From Marsupella aquatica (Eukaryota > Marchantiophyta): a DNA stretch of 64,000 nucleotides. Made by a program: the position numbers and the translations under genes. The notes beneath the pieces were generated by a model that searched no databases, was not told the DNA's origin, and was given only the letters and a program-made list of their open reading frames with translations. Below are positions 10,237-20,719 of this stretch, in pieces (the first letter of the stretch is position 1; each line of letters starts with the position of its first letter). The DNA lies in contig OZ316899.1 of NCBI GenBank assembly GCA_973895155.1, positions 992,001 to 1,056,000 on the forward strand, read 5' to 3'.

Positions 10237-13200
10237 TGTCAAACACTTGCCAAGGAGCTTAAGCGGCTTTTCTCCCCAAAAGACTACCTAATACCTGCTC
10301 CATGTCATACCAGGGTCACAAAGGATTGACAAAACTTCTGAAGTGTGCTTACAATGTCCAATCACTCCATACATAAGTAGTTTCAACTCTCCACTTCTAG
10401 AGAGGTAGTCCCCTTGACTACTTTTGTACTCACCCCTTCCCCTCTCCTCTACTCCAAGGATCAGCAAGGGGGATCTCCGCTCCAAGCTGTCACCTTAGAG
10501 TAGATTCTCACACAAACACCCAAGAACCCAAAGTACTTTCCTCTTCAAGCTTAAGTCTCCTCAAGACCCTCAAAGTAGTGTTACCCCTCAACCTTGCCCC
10601 CCTGGCCTTGGTTTGGGTCCACACATCCCCTTTGAGCCCTAGAGAAGGCTCCTCTATCTAAGGACTCTTCCTCTTGTTCTTACTTCTTGTTAACACCACA
10701 CACCAAGCAAAGTACTTTCCACCCTCAAGCTATAATCCTCTCTAAGTCTCAAAGTAATGCTATACCTTAACCTTGCCTCCTTGGCCTTGGTTTTGTACTA
10801 GCACATCCCCTTCAAGCTTAGACCAAGATTATACCATAGCATGGACTCTTCTCTTGCTCTCATATACTTCAAATGCACTCACACTTAATGGTCACAATGA
10901 AGATTGGTAAGTCTCCTTTTATTGCATCACCTTTACAACAAAAGTTCACTACACATTCTCCACACTAAGCATGGACCACCTCTCCTTTCTCAAGCTTAGC
11001 CCTACCTTGGCAAGGTAGAGATTTCACTTAAGAGATGAGACTCCCGGTCCCTAACAAATGAAAACTTCCTCCTTATATACTATCTCCTTCCACATCACAC
11101 CAAGCTTGACCTGGGGTCCAACTATACCTCCCCCAAGTCCTCCTAACACACAAAGTCCAACTCTATAGTTCATAGCCCACCCTACTACTTGCTATTTTGC
11201 CTCCTTCCAAGCCCTGGAATATGCCACACATGAGTGGTATGCTTTGACTTCCAAACCTACTCCCACTTATGGTCCTCCTCACCAGCTTACCAACCCACTT
11301 GAAAGCTCGCAAAAAGAGTGAGTGAGTCTCAAGTTGTGCCTAGTCAAAGTTGGCCTTATTTTACTTGTAACCCCTTTACTACCCTAAGTAAACTACCCCC
11401 TATATTTACTTTTCTTAACTTGATGGCCTTACACCTTTGGCCAAAGGTAAGTACCCTTCTCTAGAGCCTAACTCAAGTGGTATGGGTGCAAGAAAGGTCA
11501 GCCCCTAAATCTGGTATTCATTCCCCTATGCCGACTTTGGTTTGCAAGTTGTCGGGACTCCCTCGTGGCCTCGGTTAAAAATATATTTGAGTGATTACTT
11601 TTCTGGGGTTCCACCTTCACCAGGGGGTGCCTTATCTTCCCCTAACTCAGCACAAAAAAATTTGGGCCCCAACGGATACCTCTAGCCAAAGTTATGCCCA
11701 TTCTCCCAAGGCCTGTTTTTGGTGTAAAGCGGGTGTAAGCGGCGGCCCGATTACACTTACCTTACATGCCCCTTATGGGGATTCCACGTGTCATGAGGGG
11801 AGAGCACTCTCATTATACTCATGTTTCTTATGAAGAAATTGTAAGGACAGCAATGTTTGCAGCCATTTCTCTCTCGTGAATTCAATCTAAAACCACAGCA
11901 TTCTCTATTGGATTCTTTCTTGTGCAGCAGTCCAGCTGATCAGCCGCCAGCCCCTCAATTTCACAGCCACCATAGCTCACAGCCAGCCTAGTCAATTTCG
12001 CAGCTAGCCCACCTCTTCAATTTTTCCGCTAGCAACACAGTCAATTTCGCAGCTAGCAGCACAGTCACATCAGCGCATTTACAGCACAACAACAGCAGAT
12101 TTGAAGCACAGCAGCAGCAACCATAGCTTGATTCCTTCTCAGTCAAGCAGGTCTCTCTTCTCAATTTCGTAGCTGCCCACCTTTGCAATTTCGCAGCTAG
12201 CAGCAGCATCATTCAATTCAGCAGCATCAAGGCAGCAGCCAGCCAATTCTCATGAGCATCTCGTGCCTGATTAGTAGGAGCACCTCTAATCTAGTGTGCA
12301 GCTGTCATAGCAGCAAGCAGCCTTCCCAATTCAAAGCCAGCAGCGATCCTAATTTGCAGCCATAGCTCTTTTCCTTCTCAGCAGCCATAGCTTCTTCAAT
12401 CAGCAACAGCCCTTGCTTCTTCAATCAGCAGCAGCCATTTCAATTCAGCCGCCCTTCCTTCAATTCAGCCGCCCTTGTGCTCAATTGATTCCTCAAGTAA
12501 TCATGCAGCACCTTTGGACAGCCTCCCGGTGCTTGACGTCCTCACCAGCCTCGTGCTTGCTCCTCCTTGCCTCGTGCTCGCTCCTCCTTGCCTCGTGCTC
12601 GCCGCGTGATCGTCGCCCACGCGGTTTACACTTAGAAAAAAATACATTTTTTTTTGGAAAAACAGCATTTTGGGGCGATTTTGGACCCCCCTCCAAAACT
12701 CACACATAAGTCCAAAAGGACTTCTGAGTAGCTCCACTGATTCTATGGACATAGGACTATGTCCGGGTTTACTAAGATATAAACAAAACCCTATAACAAC
12801 TTTTCTAAAATTAGGCAAAGAGGGTCAAGTCTTTATGTCTTCCAAAATTCTTCTCAACTTTGAGATGCTCCCAAAAAGTAACCAAGTGTGACAAAGTTGT
12901 CCCACAAGTTTCTAGGGATAGAGGGGACCATACTTAACCCACTTCCAAACTTGGAACCCCTACATTTACCCATCAGCTATTTTTCCCGGGACCCGCTATT
13001 TGGTAACTTTGATTTTTGCCAAAATACTTATAACTCCTAGGTTAAGACCCCACTTGACTTCATACTTTTTCAGGGTTCCCTAGGGACCTCCCAGCACCCA
13101 TGGGAGAAATATCAGCCAAAAATAAGATGTCCGGTGTCGGGTCATTTTTCGGTCCCGACTTAGTCGCCTATTATAACTAAGGACGGAACTAGTTTCCTGC

Positions 13201-13401
13201 CCCTCCTATAGTAACTTGCTTACCCCTAGATAACTTTGCATAACTAAAATTCCCTCTTACCTCTACTAAGCTTCCCTTCTTACTTAAGTGCCCTAAACCT
13301 AGCTACTCTGATAGCACTAAAACTTTTTCCCTAACTATTTCCTCTTCTAAACGAAAGAATGTCATGTTTCTCTACACTAGCTGACACTGAGCCATCCCAC
13401 A
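10237..13401 (-). repeat. E1 5' LTR (3165 bp)
   Basis: The same length as the 3' LTR, and I found no mismatch at any point compared, including the A7 and T9 homopolymers near 12640. Identical LTRs imply recent insertion, because both are copied from one template at integration. Confidence 0.95.
11073..11080 (-). promoter_or_regulatory. TATA box in E1 5' LTR
   Basis: Minus-strand GTATATAA. As part of the 5' LTR this copy is the likely core promoter for the E1 genomic RNA, with U5 running from about 11043 to 10237. Confidence 0.6.
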
Positions 13402-13406
13402 CCTTT
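13402..13406. repeat. Target-site duplication of E1, right copy
   Basis: CCTTT directly follows the CA-type end of the right LTR and matches 904-908. Confidence 0.93.
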
Positions 13407-13755
13407 CTGACTCCTCGTCCTCGTAAGTCTTGATGTACTCAGTTGCCCGTTCGAACAGGCATCCCCAGAAATGTGCCGCTTGATTGACGTTGCTCATACC
13501 CTCCTTAGGTTGATCGTCGGTATCTACTCTCTCCCCGAGTGCTTGCCTAAGCAGCTGACAGTAGTTGGCCTCCCGTAGTCGTCTGCCTAGTTCGTGCTCG
13601 CAAATGAGCCACCATCTCCTGCAAGCGCTCCTTACCCCTCTCCTCTGCCGGTCCTTCTTCCCGTTGATCCTTCCTAGCCGCCGACGCTTAACGCGCCCTA
13701 ACCCTAATCGGGTTTTCACCCTCAGCCTTACCTCCGGCCTCTGCCCGGGTTCCAT
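13402..13755 (-). pseudogene. LTR-resident ORF of family E2 (copy a), N-terminal part
   Basis: The start is taken as the ATG at 13755, in the good context accATGGa, 117 bp into the LTR. The product begins basic (rich in Arg and Lys) and then has the conserved motif NVNQAAHFWGCLFERA, followed by TYEDEESER, where E1 interrupts it. The frame continues in phase at 903-1. Homologues are at 24362 (plus), 60037 (plus), 29458 (minus) and 38527 (minus). Function unknown. An AT-rich TATAAAC about 25 bp upstream of the ATG is too close to be its TATA box. Confidence 0.7.
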
Positions 13756-13871
13756 GGTTGCCCCTAATTGTTTATATTTTCCTTGTTTTGTCACTATACT
13801 AAGGTGTTCCTAGGGTGCCTTCCTGCTTTACCCACTTAACCGGCCGAGTGATTCCTGTCTAGGCATCACAC

Positions 13872-14040
13872 CCCTCTCCAAGGCTCAACATTGAAAGATA
13901 ACCTTTCAATGCCTCACAAGAGAGAACTACCCTCTCACACAAACCTAATGGAACCATATCGGCTCCACTAGCACACATACAAAAAGTACATACTTAACTA
14001 GCACTATATACTACAACAACATCTAGAATGGTGTGACAGG
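13872..14040. other. Unassigned 170 bp between E2a LTR and CACTA-like element
   Basis: No gene is seen. It may be the 3' internal end of the E2a element (purine-rich next to the LTR) or old flank. It contains CACTAGCACACATAC near 13968, which does not match the CACTA end at 17787. Confidence 0.4.
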
Positions 14041-14497
14041 CCCCCATGGTGAAGCCGTGGGACACCCCCATCACGTGTGCCAACTAGTTATAGCAACGAC
14101 AATGAGGTTGTGACGCATAAAATGCCAAGGTGGAGAGATTTGAGGCACACAAGTGATGGAACATCATGAACTCCTCACAAATCACTCCAAGACTCTACGG
14201 AATTACAAATATGGAGCTTATATGATGCATCCACACAATTCACTCCTTCTAGGACTAGTTCATGGCAAGTGGTCGCGCCAAAGTGTGTTGCATGACTCAA
14301 ATACAAGTGTAGTTTGTAGTCACCAAACAGCTAGGGCCCAAAATGACCTTATGTCAAGTGGTTTGGGCGAGTACATAGATATGCACTTCATTGCAAGTGT
14401 TCACACCCAATTTACTTCTCAACTCAAATAGCCGTGGTATCTTAAGTTGCATTTGACCTAAACCCTAAAACCACCTCATTTGTAGTGATTTGGGAAC

Positions 14498-14702
14498 AAC
14501 AATCACCCTAGGAGCCCAGAGAGGCATGACTTTGTGGTAGCTCACTTGAATTGAGCTCACTTGAATTGTGACTGATAGGTCTTGGGTTCAACTGTTGTGG
14601 CTGACACTTCCCAACTATTGTGGCTGACTCTTCTCTTTTTGTGGGGTTTCACAGATTTCCCTTTAAAATTTATAAATAAATAAGAAAACAATCACCCTAG
14701 GA
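14498..14702. repeat. 16-bp target-site duplications flanking the SINE
   Basis: AACAATCACCCTAGGA occurs at 14498-14513 and again at 14687-14702. The empty site is seen once, with small changes, in the sister unit near 15373. Duplications of this length indicate target-primed (LINE-type) insertion. Confidence 0.92.
14514..14686 (+). mobile_element. tRNA-like SINE insertion (173 bp)
   Basis: Inserted in the first tandem unit between perfect 16-bp duplications. It has a box-A-like GTGGTAGCTCACTTG near 14534, a box-B-like GGGTTCAACT near 14584, and an A-rich 3' tail (TATAAATAAATAAGAAA). Between the boxes, AGCTCACTTGAATTG is duplicated in tandem. SINEs are non-coding pol III-transcribed elements moved by LINE enzymes. 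I do not recognise the family. Confidence 0.82.
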
Positions 14703-17700
14703 CTACCGCTTCAAGAGAAGTTGTTTGGAGGAATGTGTGATGTACCACCCCAGCTTGAGTGATAGTATTAGTTGCTAGAAATGAGGGCTTTGAAGAACAT
14801 AGTTTTTAGTGATTTGGGGAGTGACAAACTTACAATGGATAATAAGAAGTGGATCCACCTTGCGGCAATTCTCGGAGGGTTGGGCCCGCAGCCATGACAA
14901 TTCCTCCATGTTAGCCCCCCCATGGTGAGGATGTGGGACACCCCCATCACGTGTGCCAACTAGTTATAGCAACGACAATGAGGTTGTGACGCACAAAATG
15001 CCAAGGTGGAGAGATTTGAGGCACACAAGTGATGGAACATCATGAACTCCACACAAATCACTCCAAGACTCTACAGAATTACAAATATGGAGTTTATGTG
15101 ATGCGACACACAATTCACTCCTTTTAGCACTAGTTCATGGTTTGGGATCACACTAAAGTGTGCTGCATCACTCAAATACGGGTGCAATTTGTAGTCGCCA
15201 AAAGGCGAGGGCCTCAAAGGACCTTTTTCCGAGTCAATTGGGCATGTACATATAAATACACTTCATTGCAAGTGTTTGCACCCAATTTACTTCTCAACTC
15301 AAATAAAGGTGGTATCTTAAGTTGCATTTGCCCTAAACCCTAAAACGACCTCATTTGTAGTGGTTTTGGAACAACAATCACCCTTGGACTACCACTTCAT
15401 GACAAGTTGTTTACAGGGATGCGTGATGTACCACCCAACCTGAGTGATAGTGTTAGTTGCTAGAAATGAGGGCTTTGAAGAACAAAGTTTTTTAGTGATT
15501 TGGGGAGTGACAAACTTAAAATGGATAATGAGAAGTGGATCCACCTTGCGGCAATTCTTGGAGGGCCACAATTAAAGGAGGAGGCTTGGGCCCGCCGCCA
15601 CCACAATTCCTCCATGTTAGCCCACCCATGGTGAAGCTATGGGACACCCCCATTATGTGTGCCAACTAGTTATAGCAACAACAATGAGATTGTGATGCAT
15701 AAATTGCCAAGGTGGAGAGATTTGAGGCAGCCAAGTGATGCAACATCATGAACTCCACACAAATCACTCCAAGACTCTACGGAATTACAAATATGGGGCT
15801 TATGTGATGCATCCACACAATTCACTCATTTTAGCACTAGTTCATGGTTTGGGATCACACTAAAGTGTGTTGCATCACTCAAATACAGGTTCAATTTGTA
15901 GTCGCCAAAAGGTAAGGGTCTGAAAGGACCTTTTTTTGAGTCAATTGGGCGTGTACATATAAATACACTTCATTGCAAGTGTTTGCACCCAATTTATTTC
16001 TCAACTCAAATAAAGGTGGTATCTTAAGTTGCATTTGCCCTAAACCCTAAAACCACTTCATTTGTAGTGGTTTGCCCCCCAATCTCCCTAGCACTACCAC
16101 TTCATGAGAAGTTGTTTAGAAGGATGCGTGATGTACCACCCCAGCTTGAGTGACAATGTTAGTCGCTAGAAATGAGGGCTTTGAGGCACATTGTTTCGAG
16201 TGTCTCTGGAGTGACAGACTTACAATGGATAATGAGAAGTGGATCCACCTTGCGGCAATTCTCAGAGGGCCACAATTAAAGGAGGAGGCTTGGGCCCGCC
16301 GCCACCACAATTCCTCCATGTTAGCCCCCCCATGGTGAAGCCATGGGATATCCCCATCACGTGTGCCAACTAGTTATAGCAACGACAATGAGGTTGTGAC
16401 GCACAAAATGCCAAGGTGGAGAGATTTGAGGCACACAAGTGATGGAACATCATGAACTCCACACAAATCACTCCAAGACTCTACGGAATTACAAATATGG
16501 GGCTTATGTAATGCATCCACAAAATTTACTCCTTTTAGCACTAGTTCATTTCAAGTGGTCGCACCAATGTGTGTTGCATCACTCAAATATGGATGCAGTT
16601 TGTAGTTGCAAGAAGATGAGAGCCCAAAAGGACCTTATGTTAAGTGGTTTGGGCTGGTATTTACCAATGCACTTGATTGGAAGTTCAAACACATAACTTT
16701 CCCAACTCAAAACATGGTGGTATTTCAAGTGACAGGTGCCCAAAACCCTCAAACCACCTATCCTATAGTGGTTTGGGTACAATTTGTAAAAAAGAATTTG
16801 TTTGTGGCATGCATATCGTGACTGAAAATGTGTGTTGATAATGACATCATTGGGAGAGGTTTTGGACATCACAAAATAATCCGTTCAATTTTCAGTCATT
16901 TGTCAAAATTGTTTTGACACTCTAATGTTGGTGGCATTTGTAGTTGCAAAATGTATTTAAAGAATTACATTATTCATAGTGATTTCTGAGAATGGAAAAT
17001 GATCTACTTCATTTCAAGTCATTTGCAAGGCCCTGCATTGACACTCTACTCTTAGTGGCATTTGGAGTCACTAAAATGTGCAAAGAAAATGACATTCTTT
17101 AGAGTGATTTTGGACTAAGGAGAATGTGGCACTTGGTTTGTAGTTGCATCAAATAATATTTATTGGACTCTAATATTAGTGGCATTTGTAGTGAGACAAT
17201 TTGTGATAATAATGACTTTATTTAAAGAGATTTTGTACATTGACAATTAATTCACTCAATCTTAAGTTGTTTGTAAGAATTTCCTTGTCACTAAAATATT
17301 TTAAGTGATTTTGCCAAAATTCATTTGTGACTCCACTATTGGTGATATTTATAGTAACAAAAGGTGTGCTCACAAATGACATTATTTCAAGTAATTAAGA
17401 TCACTTGGAAAAGATTCACTTGATTGGGAGTTGATTGAAAAAACACCTTTACCATTCAAATATTGGTGGTACTTGTATTTCTAGTGGTTTCGGCCAGTAG
17501 TAAAATCTTAGTTGAAAATAGAGTTGTAAACATTGACGGTGTAGTGGACGGTGGATTGTAGTGATTTGCAAATTTGTGTAATATACAACTCTAATTCAAG
17601 TGATCTAAGTTTTAGTGGCAAAAAAAAGAGTTGTAATCAGTGATTAAGGTAACATAGTTCTAAGTAGAGTCATAAAATGCAGATTATTACAACCCATTAA

Positions 17701-17753
17701 AAAAATATTGGTTGGCACCACGTATGAGTTGTTTAGGCAAAGTAGTTGCAAGG

Positions 17754-17787
17754 CCTGTAGTAGTAAAACACAGGTTTTCTTCTAGTG
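17754..17787 (-). repeat. CACTA terminal inverted repeat, right end
   Basis: The minus strand starts CACTAGAAGAAAACCTG at 17787. The flanking sequence from 17788 is E3-type gag, so the boundary is sharp. Confidence 0.8.
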
Positions 17788-18300
17788 TCTTGTGGTTTTT
17801 GGTGACACCCCTCGCGTCTTTCGGGCACCATGACCTCCCGGGACTAAGGCATCACCCGCATTGCCCTGGTTCTGCTTGGTCAAATTATCCACGATGACGT
17901 CCGGCTCGACATCATCCTTTGGTTCTACATCCAACCCTCTCAAGGCTGGGATCAATTCCTCCTCTGGGTCCCGACCCTCTTCCTCCGATTCAGCTTCAGC
18001 ATTGTCATTGCTTCCATCCGTGTCGGAGTTGTCTGACCCGTCCTCTAAAGGATCAGCCACCTCCTTCCCTTTAAGTCTACCCGTCCTCCTTCTGTTCATC
18101 TTGAACTTGGGCTCTCCCCTTGGCGGGGGGAGCCTGTTTGCCACTCTTTGATCAAGTGTTTTTAGCCATGTTCCCAACGACCGAATCTGCCCGTAGTCGA
18201 CCCGCCGAGTACGTTGAAGCACTAAGTCCCCACAAAAATCCGTTAAGATTTTTGGATTCTGACCTAGCACAACCCCAGCCCGGTGTCTATGCCGGCAATT
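17788..18300 (-). pseudogene. gag: Chromovirus (E3-type) gag, 5' fragment
   Basis: The minus-strand frame encodes an acidic, Ser/Asp/Glu-rich gag N-terminus with DDVEPDVIVDNLTKQNQGNA. It closely matches the E3 gag at 46456-46600 (DDVEPNVIVDNLTKQNQGNA). The likely start is MNRRRTGR, near 18100, rather than the upstream ATG that overlaps the primer site. The gene ends abruptly at the CACTA element (17788). This copy keeps the gag 5' end that E3 itself has lost. Confidence 0.8.
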
Positions 18301-18334
18301 GCTCTGATACCACAAGTTTAATTGCTCTGATACC
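18301..18334 (-). other. Primer-binding site, tRNA-iMet type, duplicated
   Basis: Minus-strand TGGTATCAGAGC at 18312-18301 is the standard plant initiator-Met primer site. A second copy lacking the first T (GGTATCAGAGC) lies at 18334-18324. The 23-bp spacing looks like a small tandem duplication. Confidence 0.85.
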
Positions 18335-18433
18335 TAGCCACCCATCGCCCTCACCAATCCCAGTACTCACGCCTAAGTGCCCTGGTGCCCGAACACCTCC
18401 ACGGAATACCTTGAGCAAGCACCCTAGTGCCCC
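18333..18433 (-). repeat. E3 LTR end fragment (~100 bp)
   Basis: Matches the E3 LTR (GCCACCC, CTCACCAATCCCAG, CACGCCTAAGTGCCC). It is truncated on the right by the G-family gene at 18434. Confidence 0.8.
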
Positions 18434-19993
18434 ATGGTTAATGAGAAGCCGTTGCGACCCAAGATTCCATCGGATCCAGAAAGGAAGGCCCGACTTCAGA
18501 ACAATTTAGAGGCAATGGGCTGTGTGAAGCTACTCGCGTTACCGTGGGGTTACAAGAGTGCAGTGTTTGTGAAGGAGGTCCAGAATCGTGCGACCCTTAC
18601 TTTGGAATTTCCAGATTCTATTAGAGGAAACTTGGAAAAGTGGACAGCGACTGTCATTTCATCATTGTTGGATGTGTCATTGAAAGGAGAGAGCTTTCTA
18701 ACTTTGAAGGAGAATTTTGCCGACAACTATTTTGATGGCGAAGTAGATCCAAAGGATGGCTCAAAGGTGTCTCAGTGCTATAATGAGGAGTTCTTTGATG
18801 TCTTGTCCTTTTTGTTACCAATTCTATCCCCTGACAAACCTCGTCGAGTTACAATCCGGATTGGGAATACCATTGCCGCTTCCTACATTGGTGAGAAGAA
18901 GATTTCTTGGGTGAAGGTGTTGGAGGAGGTCATTGCTAAGGAAGTCCAGAATCTTTATTTGAAGACTCCCACCTCCCTTTTGTGCTACCTGGCTAACCTG
19001 TACTCCATGGACCGGGTGCTGACAGACAAAGAAGCAGAGGAGTATGAGAACCAAGCCATGTTGGTTCAACTTGGAGATCCGGACCAGCAACAATCAGAGG
19101 GGACAGAATCGGAAGAAGAGCCAGTTGTTGAAGTGCGACCTCCCAGGACCCGGAAGAGGTTAGTTCAAAGTCCAAAACCGGATCTAGTCAAAGATCCGGA
19201 ACCTGTCCGGAGACCGGAAAACAGAGGAAGTCTTCCAGGTGTGACCCCAAGTTCCAAGTGGACGGCATAGCAGAGTTGGAACATGTCCGGATATTCATGG
19301 AGAGTGCAACCAGAAAGGCTAAGCAGCTCAAGGATCTCGTAGGGAGAGTTGCTGAGATGCTCAACTGTAGTCCGGTTGTCATCATTTCCACTTTGGATAT
19401 GGTGATTAAAGGTCAGGTCAAGAAGAGGATCTGGGACTTAGAAGACCAGGCAGACAAGGACAGAAGGAAGATTGACTCCTTGGTAGACCAGTTGGATGTT
19501 GCACAAAAGAAGTTGGAGGACCATCTTCAGATCCGAAAGCTTCTTAATGGAGTAGTCACCAGTGTTCAGGAAGCGTTTCATGTACCGGCCTTAGGCTTGC
19601 TGGAAGCCAACCTGATTGATAAGTACTTAGCGACTGCCAACCCATGCACTCTTGCTAAGGTTATTGAGTGCAATAACCGGTTTGCCAAGAAGATCACAGG
19701 AGCGTTCGACCAGATGGAGAAAGCCATTTCGGATGCAAAGTCCATGTTGACCCCTGTCAGAATCCGGTATGTCCTATGTGATTACAAATGCAATTGAAGC
19801 AGAAGATACCCCACCCAAATTCGAGAAGGTTGAGTTTGGTTTTCCGTCTGTTTCACCTTTGACTATCAGTCCCCCACGCAGTTCTCCCTTGGACCCAAAG
19901 AATGTGGAGGCTACTATTAGTTTTAGGACCCCAACTTCTCAGAAGCCTGTTAGTCCAGTTGATACTACACGTGAACCAGTTAGAGTAGAGATA
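18434..19993 (+). pseudogene. G-family coiled-coil gene, copy 1 (5' truncated, frameshifted)
   Basis: Homologous along its length to 62717-64000. It starts inside the gene at VNEKPLRP and has the shared core GCVKLLALPW, a middle domain with FADNYFDGEVDPKDG and PRRVTIRIGNTIAASYIGEK, an acidic segment (SEGTESEEEP), and then a long coiled coil (19300-19760). A one-base deletion near 19268 (GCATAGCAG against GCATCAGCAG in copy 2) stops the first frame at 19270; the next frame continues to 19797, then a Ser/Pro-rich tail. The CACTA element at 19994 cuts the tail. It has several copies here, so it is an element-borne gene, not a host gene. Function unknown. The motif GxxxLxxLPW links it to the E2 and E4 LTR ORFs. 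Confidence 0.75.
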
Positions 19994-19999
19994 CACTAC

Positions 20000-20510
20000 A
20001 ACACTATGGCCCTCTATTGCGAACCAGAATCCATTGCAAACAACAAAGGGACACAAAAAATAAATCGTCGCTTGCGAACCAACCCGCATCGCACTTTCCC
20101 ATGCCAAGTTCTTCGCAAACGGACCTTCGCAACTTCATCGCAACTTTCAAAGCTAGTGCTTTTGCAAAACAAACGCAAACATTGCAATTCCAAAATCTTC
20201 CCAAAAAATGCCATTTTTCCACCATCGCCCACGTTGCGATGCAAATACGCTCGGCGGTTTTTCGAAGCAACATTGCTTGCAAGTTTGTGAGCAACTTTTT
20301 CTCGCAAAGTTGCGATATTGTATGGCTTTTAAATTTCCGATTAGTATTGAATCGCTTCATTGTGAATCTGGGACAATCTCAAGATTTACGATTGTCAAAC
20401 TATCGCAATATTTGCGACATGTCTGTGGACGCTTTTTTTGCGATGAAAATATTCTCTGAAGTTGCGAAGGGATGAGTGTCGCAATTGGTTCGCAAAAATG
20501 GGGAATCTTT
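20000..20510. repeat. Subterminal GCGAA repeat cluster, left
   Basis: More than 15 words of the type TTGCGAAC, TTCGCAAAC or ATCGCAAC in both orientations. Similar clusters are at 21490-21680 and 22930-23085. Confidence 0.8.
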
Positions 20511-20719
20511 GAAATTGGTTTGTAATTCCAGTTTAGGGTTCAGGCTTAGGGTATGAATGGAATAGGCCTTGTATGGAAGGCAGAATGGAAGGTAGAACCC
20601 GGAATCCGGAATAGATATGAAATTAATCAAAATATGCAAAATTTACAAAATGTAAAGGTGCTAACCCTTACCAAAGGGGCATGTCAAATGCCTGGAACAT
20701 ATAAACCCTAACTAAGGGT

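Larger units (their letters stand above)
909..13401 (-). mobile_element. E1: complete Tat/Athila-like Ty3/gypsy retrotransposon
   Basis: Element of 12,493 bp on the minus strand. Parts in transcription order: 5' LTR (10237-13401), primer-binding site (10199-10216), one gag-pol frame (10182-4114), polypurine tract (4087-4074) and 3' LTR (4073-909). The LTRs start TG and end CA and are flanked by CCTTT duplications. They keep a constant 9328-bp offset and all small ORFs inside them translate identically, so the insertion is very young. The integrase carries no chromodomain, and the primer site matches tRNA-Asp, as in Athila-type elements. All parts expected for autonomous transposition are present. 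It sits inside an older E2 LTR. Confidence 0.96.
13402..13871 (-). repeat. E2 LTR copy a, proximal part
   Basis: On the minus strand it begins TGTGATGCCTAGACAGGAAT at 13871, close to the LTR starts at 24020 (plus), 29696 (minus), 38765 (minus) and 59799 (plus). It runs to the E1 insertion and continues at 908-1. The bases just before it (minus strand GGAGAGGGG) are purine-rich, so it could be a 3' LTR; the conserved polypurine block of E2 and E4 is absent, so this is uncertain. Confidence 0.75.
14044..16830. repeat. Tandem array of ~700-bp units (four copies, last partial)
   Basis: Units begin at CCATGG near 14044, 14920, 15626 and 16330. Spacings are 876 (687 after removing the nested SINE and one duplication), 706 and 704 bp. 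The units share long blocks, for example around GTGTGCCAACTAGTTATAGC. Small ORFs inside are not conserved as proteins between units. Confidence 0.9.
14041..17787. mobile_element. CACTA-like DNA transposon remnant, non-autonomous
   Basis: The right end at 17787 reads, inward on the minus strand, CACTAGAAGAAAACCTGTGT, a classical plant CACTA terminal inverted repeat. Inside it are many degenerate copies of AGTGGCATTTGTAGT-like words (16600-17760), like the subterminal repeats of CACTA elements. It interrupts an E3-type gag fragment at 17788. The matching left end is missing or unrecognisable, and no transposase is seen. The ~700-bp tandem array (14044-16830) is taken as internal because it shares words such as TGTAGTGGTTTGG with the right part. 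That inclusion is inference. Confidence 0.65.

Noticed and set aside
13960-13985. CACTAGCACACATAC as the left end of the first CACTA-like element
   Set aside because: Only the first six bases agree with the right end, which is too little.
14510-14690. A true tRNA gene
   Set aside because: Boxes A and B are present but no cloverleaf can be formed; the duplications and A-rich tail show a SINE.
14044-16830. CRISPR-like or other short-spacer array
   Set aside because: Units are ~700 bp with no short repeats and spacers, and the genome is eukaryotic.
18434-19993. G-family gene as a normal host gene
   Set aside because: Two copies within 45 kb, a third relative (F), frameshifts at different places and transposon surroundings indicate an element-borne gene.
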